A DNA stretch of 64,000 bases. It comes from Halomonas qaidamensis. GTDB taxonomy: Bacteria > Pseudomonadota > Gammaproteobacteria > Pseudomonadales > Halomonadaceae. Below, piece by piece: positions 25,320 to 34,862 of the stretch. The notes under the pieces are model-generated. The model searched no databases. It saw only the letters and a program-made list of their open reading frames with translations, and was not told where the DNA came from. A program made the translations under genes and the position numbers. Positions within the stretch are counted from its first letter, which is position 1. Every line of letters starts with the position of its first letter. The stretch spans positions 1,178,001-1,242,000 of the forward strand of contig NZ_CP080627.1 of the NCBI RefSeq assembly GCF_025917315.1. Direction: 5' to 3'.

Positions 25320-25952
25320 ATGGAAAATCCCTGGCGTCAACGTTGGCAGGAAGGACGTATCGGATTTCATTTGTCTGATACGCATCCAGCGTTGGTGCAG
25401 CATTGGCCCGCGCTTAACGTAACGCCTAGGGCCAAAGTGCTTGTGCCGTTATGTGGTAAAAGCCTTGATATGCGTTGGTTAGCAGATGAAGGCCACCCCG
25501 TTCTAGGTATTGAGTTGGCACCGGAAGCCATAGAGCAGTTTCTGGCGCAGCGAAACGCAGGCGTCTCACGCTATACCCAAGCAGGGTTCAATGTCTCACG
25601 CCAGGGTAGCGTTGAATTGTGGTGCGGTGATTTTTTTCATTTGCACATCAAACAGGCGGCAGAAGTGGGTGCGTTTTATGACCGAGCCTCACTGATTGCG
25701 CTGCCTCCCGCCACCCGAGAACGCTATGCCTTTCATCTTGCTCAGTTAGTGCCCCCAGGAGCCCGGGGGCTGCTAGTTGGGTTAACCCATGATGATGGTA
25801 ATGCCGGCCCACCTTACAGCGTGCCCAATAGTGAAATTGAGCGTTTGTTTGTGCCCAACTTTCGCATTGAGCTGGTTGAGAACAAACCGGCAGACGAGCG
25901 GGGGCGCAGTGAAAGCGTTTGGGCGCTAGAGCGTCGTGGGCCACGCATATGA
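25320..25952 (+). CDS. tpm: Thiopurine S-methyltransferase
   Basis: This SAM-dependent methyltransferase (210 aa) is of the thiopurine/selenium methyltransferase family. The start MENPWRQRWQEGRIGFHLSDTHP and the SAM-binding block VLVPLCGKSLDMRWLADEGHPVLGIEL are characteristic, as is VELWCGDFFHL. Bacterial members methylate thiopurines, selenium or tellurium species. The natural substrate is unclear. The gene ends in a strong terminator and is convergent with the lipoprotein gene. Confidence 0.92.
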   Translation: MENPWRQRWQEGRIGFHLSDTHPALVQHWPALNVTPRAKVLVPLCGKSLDMRWLADEGHPVLGIELAPEAIEQFLAQRNAGVSRYTQAGFNVSRQGSVELWCGDFFHLHIKQAAEVGAFYDRASLIALPPATRERYAFHLAQLVPPGARGLLVGLTHDDGNAGPPYSVPNSEIERLFVPNFRIELVENKPADERGRSESVWALERRGPRI

Positions 25953-25954
25953 AT

Positions 25955-25979
25955 CTGCCCGCCAAGCGGGCAGTTTTTC
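25955..25979 (+). terminator. Rho-independent terminator of tpm
   Basis: The stem ctgcccgc (25955-25962) / gcgggcag (25966-25973) with a 3-nt loop is followed by five T residues. Confidence 0.85.
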
Positions 25980-26006
25980 TCAGTATAAACCGTCGGTATG
26001 AACTGT

Positions 26007-26600
26007 TTAACGGGCGAGCAAGCGACCAAGCTCAGGGTCACTAAACGCACGGTTTAAACCATCGCTTAACAAGTCGTTTAACATACGTGTATTAGCATCT
26101 TCACCGGGTTTAATGGCATAGCCCTGGGTGCGGCGTGATGTGTACGTGCCCGTATAGGTTGTGCCCTTATTCTGAGCAATTGCCCGGAAAACCCCTTCAA
26201 GGCGCGCTTCGTCAATCAACGGCTGGCCGCTATCACCTTTGGCATAGTTAAGGTTTGCCAGCTCAAGCGTAATACTTGGACGACCTTGAGCAGCCTCGCG
26301 TGTGGGATTAAAGCCCATATCACGCACAGCGCGTTCTGCTTCAGCTTGGAGCTGTGGAATTAACTCATGACTACTCACGGTAATCTGCGAAGTAGACATA
26401 CTGCCACCCGCGCGGGTCCCAATAACTTCGCTTTCCCGAGCATCGGTAGCGATGACAGTGACCTGTTGGCCAGCGCCTGTTTGCGGGACACTGGCACTAC
26501 GCTCTGGGCTTAGCTGAAGGTATTGAGGGCTAGCGCAGCCCGCTAGCAAAATGCTGGTAAGCAACGCACCAGTGAGGTGTAAAAAATGGCGCCGACGCAT
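26007..26600 (-). CDS. YajG-family lipoprotein
   Basis: This 197-aa protein has a basic N-terminus, a hydrophobic core and lipobox LLAGCAS, so it is exported and lipidated on that Cys. The mature part contains VIATDARESEVIGTRAGG and EAERAVRDMGF, typical of YajG-like lipoproteins of unknown function. The residue after Cys is Ala, which favours outer-membrane sorting. Transcribed alone, convergent with tpm. Confidence 0.83.
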   Translation of the reverse strand: MRRRHFLHLTGALLTSILLAGCASPQYLQLSPERSASVPQTGAGQQVTVIATDARESEVIGTRAGGSMSTSQITVSSHELIPQLQAEAERAVRDMGFNPTREAAQGRPSITLELANLNYAKGDSGQPLIDEARLEGVFRAIAQNKGTTYTGTYTSRRTQGYAIKPGEDANTRMLNDLLSDGLNRAFSDPELGRLLAR

Positions 26601-26774
26601 ACAATTCTCCGCTGTAACCGAAAATAGGTGACAAACTACTAGTAGGTATCAAAACGCTGAGCCTACGCTCAGTATTTTACAAGCATGCCCTTGACTGACC
26701 GAATACGACAGCCAAACAAAAGGCTTAGTTAACTGCCAGTATAGCGCTGCGTTTGCGTAAGGTGCTACCAACGC

Positions 26775-27869
26775 TTAGGCCGCGCGGGTCTGCTGCTTCG
26801 GCTTTTCCGTTTCTTCTTTAAAACGGTGCCACTGACGTGGATGCGCGAACAAGCGTTGTCCACGGCGCATCTGAAGCTGCTCAAAATCAGCATGGCGCAC
26901 TGTTGCAAGCCATGGCTTAGCTAGCCAGTCGGCTTCTAGCTCAACACGTACTTCAGCACCTACCGGTGAAATGGCGGTAATCGTTACCGGTAAGTGGCTC
27001 TCTGCACTAGGCTGCTGGGCAAGGCGCACTTCATGAGGGCGTAGCAATAACTCTTCGTCACCATCAGGTAAGTCAACATTGAGATGAGCGTCGCCACAGG
27101 TAAGTATACCTTGGTGTACTTTGCCTTCTAAGTGGTTAACGTCGCCAAGGAATTCAAATACAAAACGGTTTTTGGGGGACCGATAGAGCGTTTCAGGCGT
27201 ATCAATTTGCTCAATGCGCCCGTTGCTCATTACCACCACCCGGTCAGAAAGCTCAAGCGCTTCTTCTTGGTCGTGGGTCACAAATACGCTGGTAAAGTTA
27301 AGTTCTTCATGCAGTCGACGCAGCCAGCGTCGCAGATCCTGGCGTACCTTAGCATCCAGCGCACCAAACGGCTCATCCAATAGCAATACGTCAGGCTCAA
27401 CGGCCAGGGCGCGGGCTAGTGATACGCGCTGCTGTTGGCCACCTGAGAGTTGCGCAGGTAAGCGGTTAGCTAAATGCTGCAGCTGAACCATTTCCAGCAG
27501 CCTAAATACGCGAGCGCGTATCTCACCGTTGGAAGGACGGCGCTTTTTAGGCATTACGGTTAAGCCAAAGGCCACATTGTCGTAAACGCTCATATGGCGA
27601 AATAGCGCGTAGTGCTGGAAGACAAACCCAATGCGACGATCGCGCACGTGAACGTTAGTTACATCGCGATCGCCGAACAATATTTTACCGGGTTGAGGAG
27701 AGCGATCAGCGCTCTCCAAACCGGCAATAATACGTAGAAGTGTCGTCTTTCCTGAGCCAGACGGTCCAAGTAGGCCGACTAGTTCGCCTTCATGGATATC
27801 CAGATTGATCGGCTCAAGCGCTTGGGTGTTGGCAAAGTGCTTGGCGATGTTCTGTAGGCGAATACTCAT
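26775..27869 (-). CDS. cysA: Sulfate/thiosulfate ABC transporter ATP-binding protein
   Basis: This is the ATPase of the sulfate/thiosulfate importer. The chosen ATG (364 aa) has AGGAGG upstream and overlaps the cysW stop as ATGA. A longer frame starting 30 nt earlier lacks support. Motifs are Walker [13 protein letters not shown]-loop [22 protein letters not shown], signature [19 protein letters not shown], Walker [13 protein letters not shown] and H-loop [13 protein letters not shown]. The [10 protein letters not shown] segment is typical of CysA. Last gene of cysP-cysT-cysW-cysA. Confidence 0.96.
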   Translation of the reverse strand: MSIRLQNIAKHFANTQALEPINLDIHEGELVGLLGPSGSGKTTLLRIIAGLESADRSPQPGKILFGDRDVTNVHVRDRRIGFVFQHYALFRHMSVYDNVAFGLTVMPKKRRPSNGEIRARVFRLLEMVQLQHLANRLPAQLSGGQQQRVSLARALAVEPDVLLLDEPFGALDAKVRQDLRRWLRRLHEELNFTSVFVTHDQEEALELSDRVVVMSNGRIEQIDTPETLYRSPKNRFVFEFLGDVNHLEGKVHQGILTCGDAHLNVDLPDGDEELLLRPHEVRLAQQPSAESHLPVTITAISPVGAEVRVELEADWLAKPWLATVRHADFEQLQMRRGQRLFAHPRQWHRFKEETEKPKQQTRAA

Positions 27870-28693
27870 AAATATGCCTCCTGGCGCGCTGCGCGCCATT
27901 CCAGGCCTGCCTTGGCCGCAAGGGTTAACAGGGCAATAAGGGCCAGCAGCGCGGCGCTAGCAAATGCGCCCACCGCGTTGTAATCCTGATAAAGCTGCTC
28001 TAGGTGCAGCGGTAAGGTGTTTGTCTTCCCACGAATAGCCCCGGCGACCACCGACACAGCGCCAAATTCACCCACCGCACGCGCGTTGGTGAGGATGATC
28101 CCGTAGAGCAGCGCCCAGCGAATGTTAGGTAGCGTGACACGCCGGAAGGTAGTCCAACCACCCGCGCCGAGGGTCACGGCGGCTTCCTCTTCACGGGAAC
28201 CTTGGGCCTGCATGAGCGGAATTAGTTCACGTGCCACAAACGGGCAGGTCACGAAAATAGTCACCATTAAAATACCGGGCCAAGCGAACATTAGTTGAAT
28301 ATCGTGGGTGTCTAGCCAGCCACCAATCCAACCATTGCGGCCATAAAGTAATAGGTAAATAAGCCCGGCCACTACGGGTGATACGGCAAAGGGAATATCG
28401 ATCAGCGTTTGCAAAATACGCCGACCTGGGAAACTAAAGCGGGTCACTAGCCACGCTAGAGCGACACCAAACACCAGGCATACCGGTATGGTCAATAACG
28501 CAATAACAAGCGTTAGGCCAATGGCATGTAGGGTGAACGTATTGCTAACGTTGGCCCAAAAGACCATCACACCTTGGGAAAACGCCTGGGCAAAAATGGC
28601 CACTAGCGGAAGCAGTAAAAACAACGCTGATAGCAACAGGGCGGTGCCAATGAGTAAACGCCGCACAGCGGGTGCATCACCAATCCGGCGCAT
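27866..28693 (-). CDS. cysW: Sulfate/thiosulfate ABC transporter permease CysW
   Basis: This is the second permease of the importer, 275 aa from the ATG at 28693. That start overlaps the cysT stop by one base (TAATG) and has GGAGG upstream. A longer frame from 28738 would overlap cysT by 46 nt and is not favoured. It has about six membrane helices, with the motif [24 protein letters not shown] forming the ATPase-docking EAA loop. [15 protein letters not shown] is characteristic of CysW. Confidence 0.95.
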   Translation of the reverse strand: MRRIGDAPAVRRLLIGTALLLSALFLLLPLVAIFAQAFSQGVMVFWANVSNTFTLHAIGLTLVIALLTIPVCLVFGVALAWLVTRFSFPGRRILQTLIDIPFAVSPVVAGLIYLLLYGRNGWIGGWLDTHDIQLMFAWPGILMVTIFVTCPFVARELIPLMQAQGSREEEAAVTLGAGGWTTFRRVTLPNIRWALLYGIILTNARAVGEFGAVSVVAGAIRGKTNTLPLHLEQLYQDYNAVGAFASAALLALIALLTLAAKAGLEWRAARQEAYL

Positions 28694-29547
28694 TAGCCTT
28701 TTCCTCCATGCAAGCGGCGTACAAAGCGACCTTGCCAAATGTTGATCGCCAATAGCAGCGCCAGTGACACAAAGAGCACAACGGAGGCAATTGCAGAAGC
28801 GCCAGCGTAGTCATACTCCTGCAATTTGACGAAAATCATCAGCGCAGTGATTTCGGTTTCGTAGGGCATATTACCTGCGATAAAAATAATCGCCCCGAAC
28901 TCACCTAGTGAGCGTACAAAGGCTAACCCGGTGCCAGTAACGAGAGCTGGCCACAGGTGCGGCATAATCACTCGTCGAAACGCTACGCCATCGGTTGCGC
29001 CAAGAGACATCGCGGCTTCATCAACTTCTGCGGGTAAATCCTCCAGCACCGGTTGCACAGTGCGTACCACAAACGGAATGCTGGTAAACGCCATGGCCAG
29101 TGCAATGCCTACCCAGGTGTAGGCTACTTGGAACCCTAGCGGCTCTAATAAGCTGCCCATCCAGCCATTACCCGCATACAGTGTGGCTAGAGTAATACCT
29201 GCTACCGCTGTGGGGAGTGCAAAAGGTAAATCCATTAAGGCATCTAGAAGACGCTTGCCAGGAAACTCATAACGAACCAGTACCCAAGCAAGTAGTAAGC
29301 CAAATACCGCGTTAACCAGCGCCGCGACAGCCGCTGCTCCTATGGTGACCATGTAACTGGCCACCACACGACCTTCGGTAATAATGGCCCAGTATTCGGC
29401 AAGGCTCAGCCCTGCTAACTGACCAAATAGACCAGTGATCGGGAGAAGGAGTACCAGCGAAATGAAGAGGACGCTGATCCCCATAGACAGGCCAAAGCCC
29501 GGCAGCACGCGAGCACTGCCGGACCGCCATATTGCTAGCTGGCTCAT
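28693..29547 (-). CDS. cysT: Sulfate/thiosulfate ABC transporter permease CysT (CysU)
   Basis: This is the first permease, 284 aa with about six hydrophobic helices, the segment DLPFALPTAVAGITLATLY, the EAA loop DEAAMSLGATDGVAFRRVIMP, and FVRSLGEFGAIIFIAGN, all typical of CysT/CysU. It starts 10 nt after cysP ends. It forms a heterodimer with CysW in the inner membrane. Confidence 0.96.
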   Translation of the reverse strand: MSQLAIWRSGSARVLPGFGLSMGISVLFISLVLLLPITGLFGQLAGLSLAEYWAIITEGRVVASYMVTIGAAAVAALVNAVFGLLLAWVLVRYEFPGKRLLDALMDLPFALPTAVAGITLATLYAGNGWMGSLLEPLGFQVAYTWVGIALAMAFTSIPFVVRTVQPVLEDLPAEVDEAAMSLGATDGVAFRRVIMPHLWPALVTGTGLAFVRSLGEFGAIIFIAGNMPYETEITALMIFVKLQEYDYAGASAIASVVLFVSLALLLAINIWQGRFVRRLHGGKG

Positions 29548-29556
29548 GAGATTCCG

Positions 29557-30594
29557 TTAACGACGTTGCAGTTGATCAAGTAGGGCTCCGCCTTCAAAGT
29601 GGTTTTCCATTGCTTCTTCCCAGCTGCCAAACACATCTTCAACTTCAAAGAGTTCGGTATCGGGGAATTGGTCAGCAAATTCAGCCACAACCGTTTCGTC
29701 GTGAACGCGATAGTTAAAGCCTGCCAGCAAGCGCTGAGTATCTTCACGGTAGAGGTATTCAAGATAGCTCTGAGCAAGGTCGCTATTGCCATTACGCTCA
29801 GCATTTTCACCCACCACCGCAACGGGGAACTCTGCCAGAATACTGACCGGCGGCACGATGACTTCGTAGTCGTCGCTGCCGTATTCGCTGCGGATATTGT
29901 TCACTTCTGATTCAAAGCTGATTAATACGTCGCCAATGCCGCGCTCGATAAAGCTTGTGGTGGCACCACGGCCGCCGGTATCAAACACCGCAACATTGCG
30001 CAGGAAGGTGCGCATAAAGTCCTGGATTTTTTCTTCATCACCGTCAAACTGGTTATCGGCGAAGCCCCAGGCAGCTAAGTAGGTGTAGCGACCGTTACCG
30101 GACGTTTTAGGGTTCGGGAAGACCATTTGCACGTCTTCTTTCACTAAGTCGTCCCAACTTTCGATGCCTTTTGGATTGTCTTTACGGACCAAAAACGCAG
30201 TAGTGGAGTAGTAGGGAGATGCATTATTGTCGAATGCGTCTTGCCAGTCTTCTGCTACTAAGCCCGCATCCGCAAGCACTTGAACATCAGTTACCTGGTT
30301 GAAAGTAACTACATCCGCACGCATTCCTTGCATAATCGCGCGCGCTTGCGCTGAAGAGCCGCCGTGAGACTGACTAATGGCAATCTCTTCACCGTGCTCT
30401 TCTTGCCACCACGCTTGGAATTCCGGATTGATAGCTGAAAACAGTTCACGGGCAATATCGTAAGAGGAGTTCAGTAACTCGCGCTCTTGAGCCATCGCAG
30501 TGTTAGAAACAGCGGTGGCAGCCATAGTAGCGCCAACAGCGGTGGCTATCAGGCTGCGGCGCAGGCCAGTACGGAAAAAAGTAGATCGCGTCAT
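29557..30594 (-). CDS. cysP: Periplasmic sulfate/thiosulfate-binding protein
   Basis: This 345-aa binding protein has a twin-Arg-like basic N-terminus, a hydrophobic core ending NTAMAQ, and a mature start ERELLNSSYDIARELFSAINPEF. HGGSSAQARAIMQGMRADVVTFNQ and FPNPKTSGNGRYTYLAAWGF are the ligand-site strands of CysP/Sbp proteins. AAGGAG lies upstream. First gene of the operon. The upstream AT-rich region has an inverted repeat that fits LysR-type (CysB) control. CysP versus Sbp type is assigned from operon position. Confidence 0.94.
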   Translation of the reverse strand: MTRSTFFRTGLRRSLIATAVGATMAATAVSNTAMAQERELLNSSYDIARELFSAINPEFQAWWQEEHGEEIAISQSHGGSSAQARAIMQGMRADVVTFNQVTDVQVLADAGLVAEDWQDAFDNNASPYYSTTAFLVRKDNPKGIESWDDLVKEDVQMVFPNPKTSGNGRYTYLAAWGFADNQFDGDEEKIQDFMRTFLRNVAVFDTGGRGATTSFIERGIGDVLISFESEVNNIRSEYGSDDYEVIVPPVSILAEFPVAVVGENAERNGNSDLAQSYLEYLYREDTQRLLAGFNYRVHDETVVAEFADQFPDTELFEVEDVFGSWEEAMENHFEGGALLDQLQRR

Positions 30595-30680
30595 TACAAC
30601 AGGCTCCTTACATCTGGGGGCGATTTAATCGCAATGATGCTAAGGTTAAACCTGTGATTGTGGAATTACAATTATGTTTT

Positions 30681-30699
30681 ATATTCTATTTGGGAATAT
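30681..30699 (-). promoter_or_regulatory. CysB-like inverted repeat upstream of cysP
   Basis: A perfect ATATTC-N7-GAATAT repeat lies about 87 nt upstream of the cysP start, within a strongly AT-rich block. Its T-N11-A spacing fits LysR-family sites. cysB itself is in this window. The assignment is inferred. Confidence 0.45.
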
Positions 30700-30814
30700 G
30701 TATTTAAAGATATTCATTCTTTGACGGCTGAGCTTTAACGACAGGGCGGTGGGCTTCCTAGGTGGCTCTGGTAAGATATACCTTCTTTTTCCCCTGTTAA
30801 CCTAGGAACGCATT

Positions 30815-31516
30815 ATGAGCGCCGAGCAGGACTTTCTGATTGCCCCTTCGATTCTTTCCGCTAATTTCGCGCGACTTGGTGAAGAGGTCGACAATGTGTT
30901 GGCTGCTGGGGCCGATATTGTCCATTTCGATGTCATGGATAATCACTATGTGCCGAATCTGACCATCGGGCCGATGGTGTGCAAAGCGCTGCGCGACCAT
31001 GGCGTGACAGCGCCCATCGATGTGCATCTAATGGTCAAACCCGTAGATCGTATGATTAGCGACTTTAGTGCGGCTGGGGCGAGTTATATTACTTTCCATC
31101 CAGAAGCCTCTGAGCATGTTGATCGCTCGCTACAGCTGATTCGTGATAGTGGATGCAAAGCAGGGCTGGTCTTCAATCCAGCGACGCCGCTTTCGTACCT
31201 CGATTATGTCATGGACAAAATCGATATGGTGCTGTTGATGAGCGTTAACCCAGGTTTTGGCGGCCAGTCGTTTATCCCCGGTACGCTAGATAAATTGCGC
31301 GAAGCGCGGGCACGTATTGATGCGTCGGGTCGCCCGATCCGATTAGAAATCGACGGTGGCGTTAAAGTAGAGAATATCGCCGACATTGCCGCTGCGGGTG
31401 CCGATACCTTTGTAGCTGGTTCGGCTATCTTCAACGCTCACCAAACAAGTGATCCGCACGGTTACAACACGGTTATTCAACAAATGCGCGCTGAGTTGGC
31501 AAAGGTTAATGGCTAA
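30815..31516 (+). CDS. rpe: Ribulose-phosphate 3-epimerase
   Basis: This enzyme interconverts ribulose 5-phosphate and xylulose 5-phosphate in the pentose phosphate pathway. At 233 aa it is full length. The TIM-barrel motifs are clear: [34 protein letters not shown] (metal His/Asp), [29 protein letters not shown] (phosphate and acid residues) and [16 protein letters not shown] is upstream. In many gammaproteobacteria rpe is followed by gph. Here an ndh gene on the opposite strand lies between them. Confidence 0.97.
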   Translation: MSAEQDFLIAPSILSANFARLGEEVDNVLAAGADIVHFDVMDNHYVPNLTIGPMVCKALRDHGVTAPIDVHLMVKPVDRMISDFSAAGASYITFHPEASEHVDRSLQLIRDSGCKAGLVFNPATPLSYLDYVMDKIDMVLLMSVNPGFGGQSFIPGTLDKLREARARIDASGRPIRLEIDGGVKVENIADIAAAGADTFVAGSAIFNAHQTSDPHGYNTVIQQMRAELAKVNG

Positions 31517-31525
31517 GCGTACAAC

Positions 31526-32824
31526 TTAATGCAATTTCATACGGGGCTTTAAGTAGCGATTTAGCTTATCAACCAGCCACGCGAGTCCCGTTTTGGGTGC
31601 GCCATGAATAGACAGCTGATGCATTCGATAAAGCGATGCATAGGCTTGGCGCGCCAGCCAGCCTTCCAAAAATAGTCCACGAGACGCAGAGCTGCGCATT
31701 AGGTTTCCCACCGCATCGTAACGGGCAAGCGACACTAGCGAGCCGTGGTCGCGATAGACAAAGTCGTTAAGTGGTTTGTCATCCAATAACCGAACTAAGT
31801 TTTTAGCAAGCACCTTGGCTTGTTGATGAGCTGCCTGGGCCCTGGGTGGAACGGAGCCCTCTTCGCCTTGAGGGCAGTTAGCGCAATCACCCATGGCAAA
31901 AATATGCGGGTCATCCACGCTTTGCAGCGTCTGATGAACGCTAAGCTGATGCTTTTTATTAGTTGTCAGGCCAAGTTCTGCCAGAAATGGCGGCGCTTTG
32001 ATGCCCGCCGCCCACACGTTTAGGTCAGTTTCGATAATCTCGCCATCGCCTGTCACTAAGCGATACTCCTCAGCCTCCTGAATAGCGGTGCCGACATGGA
32101 CGTTTACGCCCATATTTTCGAGCTCTTTTTGCACGGTTTCGCTAATACGTTCTGATAAGCCAGGCAGCAGGCGTGGCGCCGCTTCGATGAGGTGTACGCT
32201 AATCGTTTGGTGGTCTATCGCGGTTACGCCGTAGGCGTTAAGCAAGCGCGAAGCATCTAGAAGTTCTGCGGAAAGCTCGACGCCTGTTGCGCCGCCGCCG
32301 ACTATGCCAATGGTCAGCTCTTTATGCTGGCGCAGTTCTGGATCGGTATAGCGCAAAAAGGTATTGATCATATCGCGCTGAAACGCCTTGGCCTGCTGGG
32401 GTGAATCAATAAAATGGCAGTGCTCAGCAACGCCTGTGGTGCCAAAGTCATTGGAAACACTGCCCAGCGCTAATACGAGGTAGTCATAACTAAGCTCCCT
32501 GGCTGGAAGTACTTCAATGCCGTCCTCATCTTTAATTGGCGCTAGGTGAATGATTTTTTGTGCGTGATCAAGGCCATTTAAAGAACCACGCTGGTAGCGG
32601 TAATGGTGTGCGGAAGAGTGGCCGCGATAATCCACTTCATCCATGCTGGAGTTCAGCACGCCGGTAGCGAGTTCATGTAACAGTGGTTTCCATACATGAG
32701 TAGCATTGCGGTCGAGCAGCACAATCTCGGCGCGCCTTTTTTTGCCGAGCGTGCGCCCTAAGCGTGTTGCTAGGGCAAGTCCACCGGCACCGCCGCCCAC
32801 AATCACAATTCGAGGAATGGCCAT
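31526..32824 (-). CDS. ndh: Type II NADH:quinone oxidoreductase
   Basis: This non-proton-pumping NADH dehydrogenase (432 aa, close to E. coli Ndh) works at the inner face of the membrane. Two dinucleotide motifs are seen: FAD-type IVIVGGGAGGLALATRLGR at the start and NADH-type IGIVGGGATGVELSAEL mid-protein. HIFAMGDCANCPQG closes the FAD site. The C-terminal part has amphipathic helices (LFLEGWLARQAYASLYRMHQ) for membrane binding, as in Ndh. It lies between rpe and gph on the opposite strand. Confidence 0.93.
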   Translation of the reverse strand: MAIPRIVIVGGGAGGLALATRLGRTLGKKRRAEIVLLDRNATHVWKPLLHELATGVLNSSMDEVDYRGHSSAHHYRYQRGSLNGLDHAQKIIHLAPIKDEDGIEVLPARELSYDYLVLALGSVSNDFGTTGVAEHCHFIDSPQQAKAFQRDMINTFLRYTDPELRQHKELTIGIVGGGATGVELSAELLDASRLLNAYGVTAIDHQTISVHLIEAAPRLLPGLSERISETVQKELENMGVNVHVGTAIQEAEEYRLVTGDGEIIETDLNVWAAGIKAPPFLAELGLTTNKKHQLSVHQTLQSVDDPHIFAMGDCANCPQGEEGSVPPRAQAAHQQAKVLAKNLVRLLDDKPLNDFVYRDHGSLVSLARYDAVGNLMRSSASRGLFLEGWLARQAYASLYRMHQLSIHGAPKTGLAWLVDKLNRYLKPRMKLH

Positions 32825-32973
32825 TACTTTCTCCTTGCCTAAGATAGCAACAGCATAGAACTTTCTCGCGTGTCTGACGACGCGCTAAGCAGGTAAGATA
32901 ATAAAAGTTAACAGCGGATGCGTCTGATCTGTATTGGAATATTCTAATGGCAATAGTTTAGGGAGAGAGCCAC

Positions 32974-33642
32974 GTGCACGCCATTTTGCAGGGTAAGCGA
33001 TTAATTGCGTTTGATTTAGATGGCACGTTGATTGATTCAGTGCCAGACCTGGCGGTAGCGGTTCAGCATGCGCTTGGTGATGTTGGACTGCCTCTACCTG
33101 GTGAAGAGCGCGTGCGAGACTGGGTGGGTAATGGTGCTCAGGTGCTAGTCGAAAGAGCGCTGACCTGGGCGTTAGCAGAAGCGCCAGGGCAGGTATTGCA
33201 AACCACCGCCTATGAAGCTTTTATGCGCTATTACGGTGCTGCTCCTAATGCGCTAACTCAGCTCTATCCAGGCGTGCAAACAGCGCTACACGATTTGCAT
33301 AAGACAGGCTATCCACTGGTGCTGATTACCAACAAGCCAGAGCGCTTTATTGCGCCAATTTTGAGCCATTTTGGTCTGTTAACACTTTTTACATATTGCA
33401 TTGGCGGCGACACGCTTGCCGAGAAAAAACCCAGCCCGCTACCGCTACTTCATGTGGCCCAACAGCTGGATATTCCATCTTCAGCATGTGTCATGGTAGG
33501 AGATTCACGCCACGATATTGATGCTGGCAAGGCTGCTGGCTTTGCCACCGTGGCGCTACCTTACGGCTATAACCATGGCGAACCAATTGAGCATAGCCAG
33601 CCGGATCTGATTATTGACTCATTGCTAGCGCTAACGGAATAA
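32974..33642 (+). CDS. gph: Phosphoglycolate phosphatase
   Basis: This HAD-superfamily phosphatase (222 aa) removes phosphate from 2-phosphoglycolate formed in DNA repair. Motif I is FDLDGTLIDSVPDL, motif II the ITNKPERF strand, motif III KKPSPLPLL and motif IV MVGDSRHDIDAGKAAGF. The start is GTG with GGAGAGAG upstream. Often placed in an rpe-gph-trpE run in related genomes. trpE is missing here. Confidence 0.92.
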   Translation: MHAILQGKRLIAFDLDGTLIDSVPDLAVAVQHALGDVGLPLPGEERVRDWVGNGAQVLVERALTWALAEAPGQVLQTTAYEAFMRYYGAAPNALTQLYPGVQTALHDLHKTGYPLVLITNKPERFIAPILSHFGLLTLFTYCIGGDTLAEKKPSPLPLLHVAQQLDIPSSACVMVGDSRHDIDAGKAAGFATVALPYGYNHGEPIEHSQPDLIIDSLLALTE

Positions 33643-33659
33643 GTTAAGCGGTGCTAGGG

Positions 33660-34577
33660 CTACTCTTCAGCCCGTGCACCGCCTAAATATTCATGTAGTA
33701 ACTCTGTGTTATGGCGCAACATAGCAGGGTAGTTATAGGCAGGCCCATCGGCATCACTTAAAGTATCTATATATAAAGGCCCTGCCAGCGCAAGCTCAGT
33801 TTCTCGGGCAAGCGCATCCATGTGGATGTAGGGCGATGTACTTTCATAGAAAAGTGCAGGCGGGCGCTTTTGTGAAAGTCGCATACTCATGGCTTCCATT
33901 GCCTGTGCGCTGCCAATCGTCTCACTGCCAATGCCCCAAATGGCCGCGTACTCAAAGTCGTACGCGCGGGCAAAATAGGCCATAGAGGCCTCGCTAGTGG
34001 TGAGCATACGATTTGTGTGCGGAATGCCTTCCAAGCGTTCACTAAGTTGATGATCGAGCTGCGCTAGTGCTTCACGAGTTTCATCGGCACGCGTGGTAAA
34101 CGCATCAGCTTGCTCGGGATAGTGTTCAATAAGCGTTTTTTCTATCACATCAACATAAGCGGCCGCCCCTTTCGGGTCCATCCACATATGCGGATCAGTG
34201 CTGTCCTTATAGTGGCCTACTGGGATTGCTAGCGTCTCGTAATTGGCGCTTTCTGCAAGGGCTATCAGCGTTAGTGAATCATTTGCCATGGCTTCGATAT
34301 GGCGTATCCATGGTTCTAATCCATATCCGTTATAGAAAACAATGTCAGCTTCTTCAACGGCCAAGGCATTTGGCGGTTGAAGCTCCCAGCGGTGCACATC
34401 CTCACCTGTTGGCACAATAGTGGTAATGTTGATGCTGTCGCCCGCCACACGCTTCACTAAATCTTTAATGACTGAAAACGAAGCGATAACGTTAAACGAG
34501 GTGTCGCCCAGCGCGTGAGTGCTGTTGACAGTCGTCATCAATACGAGCGTGATTATCCAAGGTGCTCGATTGTCCAT
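33660..34577 (-). CDS. Metal ABC transporter binding protein, Mn/Fe type
   Basis: This 305-aa cluster A-I periplasmic binding protein has an N-terminal signal (IITLVLMTTVNSTHA). The four metal ligands are inferred as His62 (GEDVHRWEL), His130 (DPHMWMDP), Glu196 (TTSEASMAYF) and Asp271 (YIDTLS). His-His-Glu-Asp is the manganese/iron set of PsaA/MntC-like proteins. Zinc-type ZnuA has a His in place of Glu and usually a His-rich loop, which is absent here. No ATPase or permease lies nearby, so it is an orphan in this window. Specificity is not proven. Confidence 0.82.
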   Translation of the reverse strand: MDNRAPWIITLVLMTTVNSTHALGDTSFNVIASFSVIKDLVKRVAGDSINITTIVPTGEDVHRWELQPPNALAVEEADIVFYNGYGLEPWIRHIEAMANDSLTLIALAESANYETLAIPVGHYKDSTDPHMWMDPKGAAAYVDVIEKTLIEHYPEQADAFTTRADETREALAQLDHQLSERLEGIPHTNRMLTTSEASMAYFARAYDFEYAAIWGIGSETIGSAQAMEAMSMRLSQKRPPALFYESTSPYIHMDALARETELALAGPLYIDTLSDADGPAYNYPAMLRHNTELLHEYLGGARAEE

Positions 34578-34862
34578 GTCACGCTCCTAACGCATTAAAA
34601 AGTCGGCAGATAATAAAGATAGTACAGGCACGTTGCCAGTTTCATTCTGTTGCCAGGCCGTTTGACTTCTCGGCACCGTAGCGTTGATGCAACAACGGGT
34701 TTCGTCCTGTGGGGTTAGCCTCTATGCTGTTAAAACAGGCTGCAAAATACGCAAAATAAACATGGTCGATAATAGGGTTAGTTACTTTGTATATTCAGCC
34801 AAAGCTTAGCCATTATATGGCCTAGCCCAGCGTTTATAGACAGCTCCTTTGGATAGTGTGTA

